NCBI RefSeq assembly: GCF_016653405.1
Contig: NZ_NHSN01000010.1
Location: 1-44,847 of the forward strand
Source: Halorhodospira halophila
GTDB lineage: Bacteria; Pseudomonadota; Gammaproteobacteria; Nitrococcales; Halorhodospiraceae
Reading direction: 5' to 3'
Length of the DNA: 44,847 nt
Shown here: positions 39,241 to 44,847 of the stretch, piece by piece
How the letters are laid out: each line of letters starts with the position of its first letter
Numbering within the stretch: the first letter of the stretch is position 1
The notes under the pieces: generated by a model
The model's input: only the letters and a program-made list of their open reading frames with translations
Database searches by the model: none
Told to the model about the DNA's origin: nothing
Made by a program: the position numbers and the translations under genes

Positions 39241-40944
39241 CTAACGTGACCAATGCGCGCATACGAATGGATTGGGATTTGGAGGGCTGGAGAATAGCTG
39301 GGCTGCCTCGGGGATAACGACGCCCTTAAGCTCACTAGCCCTTCTTTGCCCCTTGGCAACGTAACGATGGATGTTGGTCCCATCCGGCGCTTTCCGATGC
39401 AGCTGCTTCTTAAGGAAGCGCCTCTGCACGCGCTGCCACTCCTGGCCCTGTTCTCGCCCGTAATCCTGGAAAATCCCAGGACTGACGAGCAGCAAGCCGT
39501 GGCTGCCATCCTCGAGCTCTACAACGTGGAGCCGGGCATCCCGCTGATTAACCGCTAGGTCACCCTGACCGAGGCGCTGGGTGAGCCACAGCCAGAAAGC
39601 CTCGCCTGGGTCTGAGTCATCCGGCAACGCCGCCGCAGACTCAGCCCGCTCACCAACCTGAGCAGAACGATCATCACCCACGGAATCCAGCTTGTCCGCG
39701 GATTGCCCCTCCTCCTCGGCTATTACACCAGGCTCCTCGCCACCGGGCGCCGGCTCGACCGGTGAGCCTGTGCCCTGCTCTTCCGTGACCGGCTCGACGC
39801 TACCCTCAAACTCGGAGGGACGCTGCTCAGGTTCGGGCCAAATCCGAGACGCCTCTACCCTGAGTAGCGTCAGCTCGTGCCGCCATCCATCGCCCGTCAC
39901 CCAAGCTTTCCAGATGGCCCTATCGCCGCTGGGTACCACAACCCCCTGCTCCTGGAGGACATCGAAGAGCCTCTCGTTGCGAGAAGGCAATGAGTGGAAC
40001 CCTTCCTCGTGGAGCTGCTCCCGGAGCGCGTCCGCAACCCGTTTGGAAACCAGCCACAGGTCCTCTCCCTTGAGCCACCCAGCCGCCCCGTTGCGATTCA
40101 ACGGCATACCCTTCTCCCGGAAGAGGTAACGGAGCGTCTTCAGCAGCCGCTCGCCCAAGGGCTCTTTAACAGCGGCGAGCGGCTCAGGGAGCTCCCCACC
40201 GAGACTCCGTGCAACAGACTCACGATCCCCCTGCTGCAGCAACTGCCCGAGAATGCCGGCATCCTCAAGCCGACCCTGGAGAGCAGCGGCCCAAAGCGAG
40301 AAGAGGTCAGGATGGCGAGCGATCCAGGCTAGCCCTGACGCAGGGATTACCCGATGAGCTAGCAGGGCTGAGGCAGGCTCATGCAGCCGATGCACCCTCC
40401 CCGAGGCATATCGAACCGCGTACCAAACAGCCCCCATATCGGACATGGTCCCGTACCAAGGCTCCCACAGCCGCAACTTTTGCCCACCCGAGCCGTAGAG
40501 CGTGATCCGCTGATCCACAACGACTTTCCCGAGATCATGGACAAGGGCCAAAGCCAGCAAGGCATACGTCCAGGCATCCGCTTCGTGAACGACGCGCTCC
40601 GGCTCGGCGTGCGGAGGCAGGACGTGCCCCTGACGCCGCTGCAAGCTGTAGATCGCCGTCTCCAGACCGTGATCCAGCAGCCCCCCTCTCCCGGCATGGT
40701 GGTGGGTCTCCGAGGCTGGCAGCTCCTGCACCAAACCCGCGAACGACCTCAGCAGGGAATCCACCAGCTCTACCCGGTGCGTCACCGGGAACGCTGTGAG
40801 CTGGACGATCTTGCGCACGCGTTTAACCCGCTCAGGGGCTCGCAGCAGCCTCCCCGCTGAGCAGACAGGCAGGAGACCGGGGCGCGGTGGCTCCTTTGGA
40901 TCCTCCTTCGCACGCGATCGAAGCTGCGAGAATAAACCCAGCAT
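39241..40944 (-). CDS. mobH: MobH-family relaxase (TraI_2 domain), conjugative element
   Basis: This 567-residue protein matches the TraI_2/MobH relaxases of ICEclc- and PFGI-1-type elements. A triple histidine (His81-83, SETHHHAGRGG) and an HD-like ALVHDLGKV (His136-Asp137) mark the N-terminal catalytic domain. An acidic, Pro/Glu-rich linker (about 380-440) leads to a C-terminal DUF1528-type domain (FWLWLTQRLGQGDLAVNQ ... LLVSPGIFQDYG). It would nick the transfer origin to start conjugation. The ATG at 40944 follows GAAGAGGCTGG. It is 109 bp upstream of the integrase gene on the same strand, and base composition is less GC-rich than in the core genes. Confidence 0.88.
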   Translation of the reverse strand: MLGLFSQLRSRAKEDPKEPPRPGLLPVCSAGRLLRAPERVKRVRKIVQLTAFPVTHRVELVDSLLRSFAGLVQELPASETHHHAGRGGLLDHGLETAIYSLQRRQGHVLPPHAEPERVVHEADAWTYALLALALVHDLGKVVVDQRITLYGSGGQKLRLWEPWYGTMSDMGAVWYAVRYASGRVHRLHEPASALLAHRVIPASGLAWIARHPDLFSLWAAALQGRLEDAGILGQLLQQGDRESVARSLGGELPEPLAAVKEPLGERLLKTLRYLFREKGMPLNRNGAAGWLKGEDLWLVSKRVADALREQLHEEGFHSLPSRNERLFDVLQEQGVVVPSGDRAIWKAWVTGDGWRHELTLLRVEASRIWPEPEQRPSEFEGSVEPVTEEQGTGSPVEPAPGGEEPGVIAEEEGQSADKLDSVGDDRSAQVGERAESAAALPDDSDPGEAFWLWLTQRLGQGDLAVNQRDARLHVVELEDGSHGLLLVSPGIFQDYGREQGQEWQRVQRRFLKKQLHRKAPDGTNIHRYVAKGQRRASELKGVVIPEAAQLFSSPPNPNPFVCAHWSR

Positions 40945-41103
40945 CCAGCCTCTTCGCTCTCGACACCGTGGATCCCCAAGACTGCTCGTCACCACAGCAG
41001 ACCAGAGCGAGAATTCCTGCTTCCCGCTTCTGCGTTTTCCCTTCTTCGGCTGTTGGCGAGATTCATAGTCTGACTAAGGCGCGTGGCAACGGGAGGTAGC
41101 CCG

Positions 41104-41796
41104 ATGATTTTGAATCATCGACAACAGCCGTGGACCAAGGCAGAAGCTACTCATATCCGACATGTGCTCCATCGCTTCAGCGGTACGAGATTTACGCTTG
41201 TGGAGCATGGCAATGGCTACGCCCTGCGGCCGGACTGCAGCGTGAGTGATAACCAACACGCTCTGCGCTCACAGCCACCGGTCCGCTTGCGACCAGCATG
41301 GCGTGCGCAGACCACCCCCTTGGTACAAACCGCAATCGGCGGGGGCCTTGTTCTAAGTTCCAGTAACGGAGAGCAGCTGGGCCGCAACCTATCCGGGACG
41401 CTGGCTCAGTTTGCGCTGTGGGAGCCCTCCTGGTTAGAGGCCTCATTGGTGGCTGCCTCGGTCGCGACCATCGGGCTGATGCTATTCGCCTGGGGCAGTT
41501 TTCGCCTTTTCCTGAACGTTTTCTCCTTCCGATACGAGCTCGGGGCAGACCGACTGGTTGCGCAGGAAGGTATTATCCGCCGACAACGGCGGTCGATTGA
41601 TTACCGGCATGCCAGGATTCCCACGCTCAGGCAAGGTTTTATCGACCGCCTACTCAGGATCGGCTCCGTGCACGTCTCCTCAGCCGGGACCGGGGACTCT
41701 GGAGAGGTCCACCTGCGCGACATCAAAAACCCCCAGACCATCCTCGACGAAATTCAAACCCGCATTGATGCCGCTACTAGAGGAGCTTGGCGATGA
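41104..41796 (+). CDS. Membrane protein with a bacterial PH-like domain
   Basis: This 230-residue protein has two central membrane segments, around 80-97 and 115-140, and a C-terminal bPH2-type pleckstrin-like domain (YELGADRLVAQEGIIRRQRR, then RIPTLRQGFIDRLLRIGSV). The N-terminal 70 residues resemble nothing I know. GGAGG lies 7 nt before the ATG at 41104; an in-frame GTG at 41083 is less likely. It is divergent from the relaxase gene and overlaps the next gene (ATGA). Its role in the element is unknown. Confidence 0.72.
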   Translation: MILNHRQQPWTKAEATHIRHVLHRFSGTRFTLVEHGNGYALRPDCSVSDNQHALRSQPPVRLRPAWRAQTTPLVQTAIGGGLVLSSSNGEQLGRNLSGTLAQFALWEPSWLEASLVAASVATIGLMLFAWGSFRLFLNVFSFRYELGADRLVAQEGIIRRQRRSIDYRHARIPTLRQGFIDRLLRIGSVHVSSAGTGDSGEVHLRDIKNPQTILDEIQTRIDAATRGAWR

Positions 41797-42539
41797 GCCG
41801 TGGAAGTTTCGCGACCATCTGCAGTGAGCAACAACCTTTGGCCGCGTGTAGCAGCTCGCAGAAACCAGGCGGGCTTCGAGGCCAGGCACGTATGACCATC
41901 CAAACACGGCAGGCTCAGCGTTTGGTGCATGGCCGCAGTCGCCGCCAGGAGCCGCATAAAGCCGAGATCATAGGCCTGACTCGCTTCGCCACACTCATGC
42001 GAGGCATCTGGAACGCGGCCAGCAGAGATGACCCATGGGCAGACTGGCTTCTGCTCCAAACTCACGAGGCCGTACAAGAGAATCGACAAGGCCTTGAAGC
42101 TTTGCGCGAGCAGATGGATCAGGCCCTGCAATCGATGCCAGCGGTCGAGATCGAACTTGCTGAAAGCCTCCGACCGATCCAGGTCCCTCTGTCCTTCACT
42201 TCGCCTTACGGGTACATGGGCGCCTATCTAATCGCCGAGTTCGACCAGTACGCGAGAGCCGTGCTTACGGCGCGCCATGTCGGGCTACTGAGTCGCGACG
42301 ACAGCGAGCGACGCCTCTATGAAGGGGGACGCCTTGTTCGCGGGGTGTTCCACATCCCGCAGGGCTGGCGCTACCGTGCGGTCAAACGCCCCGACCTAGA
42401 ACAACCCACACCCGCTGCACAGCAGATGATCGAGGAATGGGGCGAACCACCGCGGGCGATCATCGAAGGCACGCTGCGTGCCGAGGTTGCACCGGCAATC
42501 CAGGCCGATCAGGCAGCGGCCGATAACGATGTCACTTAG
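41793..42539 (+). CDS. Integrating conjugative element protein, PFL_4669 family (TIGR03761)
   Basis: This 248-residue protein resembles the PFL_4669-type proteins found in PFGI-1-like integrating conjugative elements next to ssb and topB. Recognisable segments include DDPWADWLLLQTHEA, PLSFTSPYGYMGAYLIAEFDQ and RLVRGVFHIPQGWR. Function is unknown; gene order suggests replication or partition of the excised element. AGGAG lies 7 nt before the ATG at 41793, which overlaps the stop of the PH-domain gene. Confidence 0.75.
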   Translation: MSRGSFATICSEQQPLAACSSSQKPGGLRGQARMTIQTRQAQRLVHGRSRRQEPHKAEIIGLTRFATLMRGIWNAASRDDPWADWLLLQTHEAVQENRQGLEALREQMDQALQSMPAVEIELAESLRPIQVPLSFTSPYGYMGAYLIAEFDQYARAVLTARHVGLLSRDDSERRLYEGGRLVRGVFHIPQGWRYRAVKRPDLEQPTPAAQQMIEEWGEPPRAIIEGTLRAEVAPAIQADQAAADNDVT

Positions 42540-42562
42540 CGCCTCGCCCCACCGGAAGGGGG

Positions 42563-42642
42563 GGGGGTGCACGTAGCACCCCCACATCCTTATGCATCAG
42601 CCGGTAACGATAAGCGTCTTAGGGGGTGCACGTAGCACCCCC
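42563..42642. repeat. Two identical 21-nt hairpins
   Basis: The same hairpin, stem GGGGGTGC/GCACCCCC with loop ACGTA, occurs at 42563-42583 and again at 42622-42642, in the gap between the PFL_4669-type gene and the DUF3158-type gene. The first copy is preceded by extra G residues. They could be terminators without T runs, protein-binding sites or small mobile palindromes. Confidence 0.8.
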
Positions 42643-42737
42643 TGGTCACCCATCATGACTGGCCACCATGCGCCGTGATCCCAGATGCATGGTCCAATGA
42701 GGGCGGGTTGAGTCACCGACTGCGACTACCACCCCTT

Positions 42738-42753
42738 TTAAAGGGCCCTTTAA
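42738..42753. promoter_or_regulatory. Perfect 16-bp palindrome upstream of the DUF3158-type gene
   Basis: TTAAAGGGCCCTTTAA is a perfect palindrome 22 bp upstream of the ATG at 42776. Its position over the likely promoter or leader fits an operator for a dimeric regulator. Confidence 0.4.
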
Positions 42754-42775
42754 GGGTAAGGGAGGCGTTGGATCC

Positions 42776-43219
42776 ATGATCGAGCTCGACGCACCGGACG
42801 CTATCGAACAGGCTCGTAAGCGGTCAGCCGAGCTGGAGAAGAGCTTGCTCTGCACCTGCGAAGAGATGAGGGCCCTCGTAGAACGATTTCGGCGTCAGTG
42901 GCCGACCCAGCCCAGGCCGATCTACCCCGGCATCCATGCCAGCGGCAACGAACGGGCCCCGGTGATCCGCTGGCGCCTCGGAGGCACCAGGGAGTCTCGA
43001 CAATCCTGGCTCAGCTTTACCTCGGAGCAGGTCCAAGAACACTTGGAACACCAGAACGTCCCACAGCTGACTCGTCTCGCGTGGCTCAGCATTGACCGCG
43101 AGGCCCAGCGACTCAATACCCGGGCCAGCGTCGCGAACGCCGAGTTGCGCATGCTGAAGCGCTTCGCCGAGCACATGGCTCAGCTCGATGCGCTAGAGCG
43201 AAATTGGTCATCGCAGTGA
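42776..43219 (+). CDS. DUF3158-type conjugative element protein
   Basis: This 147-residue, mostly helical protein matches the position and look of the DUF3158 proteins that lie between the PFL_4669-type gene and ssb in this class of elements. It has a Leu-rich N-terminal helix with Cys-Thr-Cys, a central RAPVIRWRLGG and a helical C-terminus. Function is unknown. GGAGG lies 10 nt before the ATG. Family assignment rests partly on gene order. Confidence 0.65.
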   Translation: MIELDAPDAIEQARKRSAELEKSLLCTCEEMRALVERFRRQWPTQPRPIYPGIHASGNERAPVIRWRLGGTRESRQSWLSFTSEQVQEHLEHQNVPQLTRLAWLSIDREAQRLNTRASVANAELRMLKRFAEHMAQLDALERNWSSQ

Positions 43220-43246
43220 ACGTTTTTTGACCCGCGAATTGGCACA

Positions 43247-43283
43247 TCCTCCCAGACTGGGTAACCACCACCCAGCAGGAGGA
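43247..43283 (+). promoter_or_regulatory. Hairpin that would mask the ssb ribosome-binding site
   Basis: TCCTCC (43247-43252) and CTGGGT (43257-43262) can pair with GGAGGA (43278-43283) and ACCCAG (43270-43275), giving a 12-bp stem with a small internal loop. The right arm contains the GGAGG that serves the ssb ATG at 43291. This suggests control of ssb translation. Confidence 0.5.
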
Positions 43284-43290
43284 CGCAGCC

Positions 43291-43722
43291 ATGGCCAATT
43301 TCTTCCGTGGCCGAGGCAATCTTGGTGCGACACCCACCTTGCGCCACGCCCAGGACACACCAGTTGCCAACCTGCGGGTCTACTTCGATCGACCCATCCC
43401 CGACGGCGAAGGTGGCTTTAACGAGCGCGGTGGCTTCTGGGCCAACGTGAGCCTCTGGGGCTCCCGCGCCGAAACCGCAGCCCGACTCCTGCCCAAGGGC
43501 ACGCGGGTTGCTGTCGAAGGTGAGCTTTTCGAGTCGCAATGGGTGGACAAGGAGACCGGCGAGGAGCGTCGCCAACTGGAGATCCGCGCCCGCCACGTTG
43601 ACCCGGATCTGGGAAGGATCGACTCCCTCACCATACGCCGCCGACATAACGCCCAAGAGGAGAACACCTCGGACAGCGATGGCGCGGTGGCGAATGCCCC
43701 CGGAAGCGCAAATACTTCATAG
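43291..43722 (+). CDS. ssb: Single-stranded DNA-binding protein of a conjugative element
   Basis: This 143-residue protein has one OB-fold of SSB type: FRGRGNLGATPTLRH, FWANVSLWGSRAETAA, KGTRVAVEGELFESQW and LEIRARHVD. The tail is acidic and polar but lacks the usual terminal DDDIPF. Element-encoded SSBs of this type coat single strands during transfer and replication. GGAGG lies 8 nt before the ATG, within a predicted hairpin. It sits upstream of topB, as in PFGI-1-type elements. Confidence 0.88.
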   Translation: MANFFRGRGNLGATPTLRHAQDTPVANLRVYFDRPIPDGEGGFNERGGFWANVSLWGSRAETAARLLPKGTRVAVEGELFESQWVDKETGEERRQLEIRARHVDPDLGRIDSLTIRRRHNAQEENTSDSDGAVANAPGSANTS

Positions 43723-43788
43723 TGCCGACTCCGGCATTTTTACGCTTTTCGTCGATTTTAGCGACTGATCGCCACAGGAGGGCGGACT

Positions 43789-44409
43789 ATGAAGCCGAAG
43801 CACACCACGATTACTGCGCTCCTCTCGTCTGCTTTGGCGACCGGCTGCGCCATGATCCAGGAGGATGAGCGCGATGATGTCGAGTACACCCTAGATACAG
43901 GCGCCTTGTTCGAGACGGATGAGGGCGAGGACGACGAGCGAAGCGCCGACGCCGGCGCGGAAACTCCGGACCAGGGCGACCCCTCGGAGCCGCCGCCTCT
44001 ACCTGACGAGCTCACCGATGCGCCGCAAACCGATGATGGGTACGTGATCGCCTACGAGGAGCTCGCGGATCTCGATGTCGATACCGCGTACAACCGCGTG
44101 CGCCAAACCTTCGGCTACAAGACTCCGGCTCAGCGCCATAATCACGAGCTGGCCGAGGACACCGGCCTTTATCACTACATCAGCGAGCCGGGGGCCTACT
44201 ACTCCCTGCGCGACGCCGCAGAGATCGGTGACGACCGCGTCGTCCTGCAAGTGGACCTCGAGCGGGAGCAGGATCGCACCCGTGTTCGTGCGGCGTATCA
44301 CCAGTTCTTTGCCGGATGGGGACGCCCCGAGGATCACGCACCGTGGCCTTCCGATCCCGAGGCGTTCGAGCGCAACCTCACCGAGCAGCTTGAGGGCGCC
44401 CTGGAGTAA
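43789..44409 (+). CDS. Acidic putative lipoprotein of unknown function
   Basis: This 206-residue protein starts with a short signal sequence ending in LATGC, so Cys20 is a likely lipidation site, although the lipobox is not ideal. A strongly acidic low-complexity stretch (about 25-85, rich in Asp and Glu) follows. The C-terminal domain of about 110 residues contains VDTAYNRVRQTFGYK and RAAYHQFFAGWG. I recognise no family. CAGGAGG precedes the ATG. It lies between ssb and topB, where I would not expect a lipoprotein. Translation appears closely linked to topB, 5 nt downstream. Confidence 0.65.
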   Translation: MKPKHTTITALLSSALATGCAMIQEDERDDVEYTLDTGALFETDEGEDDERSADAGAETPDQGDPSEPPPLPDELTDAPQTDDGYVIAYEELADLDVDTAYNRVRQTFGYKTPAQRHNHELAEDTGLYHYISEPGAYYSLRDAAEIGDDRVVLQVDLEREQDRTRVRAAYHQFFAGWGRPEDHAPWPSDPEAFERNLTEQLEGALE

Positions 44410-44414
44410 AGGCC

Positions 44415-44847
44415 ATGCAGCTTTACCTCTGCGAAAAGCCTTCTCAGGCCCGGGACATCGCCCGCGAGCTGGGTGCCACACGCCGCGACGCCGGCTGCCA
44501 GCATGGCTCCGGCGTCGCGGTGACGTGGGGCTTCGGCCATCTACTTGCCATGGCGCCGCCCGAGGCCTACGACGAGCAGCTGGGCCAGTGGCGGCTCGAG
44601 ACCCTACCGATCCTCCCGCGGCAGTGGCAGCTGCAGGTTCGCCCTAAGGCCAAAGAGCAGTACCGCATCGTCAGGCGTCTACTGAGCCAGGCCGACGAGG
44701 TGGTCCTGGCGACGGACGCGGACCGTGAAGGGGAGACCATCGGGCGCGAGATCCTGGATCATGCCGGCTACCGTGGCCCTGTGCGGCGACTGTGGCTGTC
44801 GGCCCTTGATCCAGCCAGCATACGCCAGGCGCTGGCGCAGCTTCTCG
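44415..44847 (+). CDS. topB: DNA topoisomerase III (TopB), partial
   Basis: This is the N-terminal 144 residues of a type IA topoisomerase; the frame runs off the window. The Toprim domain is clear: LYLCEKPSQARDIARELG with the catalytic Glu, and VVLATDADREGETIG with the DxDxEGE metal site. Element-borne TopB resolves DNA during replication or transfer of integrating conjugative elements. It starts 5 nt after the lipoprotein gene. Confidence 0.92.
   Translation, partial: MQLYLCEKPSQARDIARELGATRRDAGCQHGSGVAVTWGFGHLLAMAPPEAYDEQLGQWRLETLPILPRQWQLQVRPKAKEQYRIVRRLLSQADEVVLATDADREGETIGREILDHAGYRGPVRRLWLSALDPASIRQALAQLL

Noticed and set aside
40209-41068. Plus-strand frames opposite the relaxase gene
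   Set aside because: They are shadows of the MobH gene without ribosome-binding sites or domains.

Overview
The window comes from a GC-rich gammaproteobacterial chromosome. The best guess is a halophilic member of the Ectothiorhodospiraceae, such as Halorhodospira. This is an inference from three things: the many acidic proteins, the E. coli-like gene order, and the GC-rich structured intergenic repeats. No marker gene proves the genus.

Layout. (1) 1-7307: an HD-domain hydrolase gene bracketed by two near-identical repeat copies, then a YciK-like dehydrogenase, a MagIII-like DNA glycosylase, and the leftward operon yciO-trpS-scpA-scpB-rluB with divergent yciI. This matches the E. coli yciO/rluB/yciK neighbourhood. 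(2) 7308-13790: a third repeat copy; a leftward operon of COG0701 permease, small CxxC thioredoxin-like protein and TspO; a PP2C phosphatase; der; a small acidic protein; and a polytopic membrane protein. (3) 13792-20278: the yejABEF peptide importer, leftward, and fabI, rightward. (4) 20279-29256: a fourth repeat copy inside a larger palindrome, then the protein-quality-control block tig-clpP-clpX-lon-hupB, tRNA-Val, tRNA-Asp and ppiD. A good RpoH-type promoter precedes lon, and tRNA-Leu sits upstream of tig. (5) 29424-37177: an unknown membrane protein, a FliL-like protein, an alanine/sodium symporter, wrbA, ppc, a PilZ protein and folD. (6) 37334-37813: tRNA genes for Pro, Arg, His and Lys behind a clear sigma-70 promoter. 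(7) 37814-44847: an accessory region that looks like one end of an integrating conjugative element next to tRNA-Lys. It has a tyrosine integrase, a MobH (TraI_2) relaxase, a PH-domain membrane protein, a PFL_4669-type protein, a DUF3158-type protein, ssb, a lipoprotein and topB, which runs off the window.

Main observation. Four roughly 210-245 bp intergenic elements share conserved linker segments, but their helices are made of different sequences in different copies while remaining complementary. This compensatory pattern, seen in the closing stem and in several internal hairpins, is what a structured RNA or a folded single-stranded DNA element would show. It is not what an ordinary terminal-repeat transposon remnant would show.

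Other points of note are a PpiD that lacks its parvulin domain, a YciK-like SDR whose catalytic Lys is Asn, a TrpS with a Cys pattern close to the Thermotoga iron-sulfur TrpRS motif, and a hairpin that would mask the ssb ribosome-binding site.
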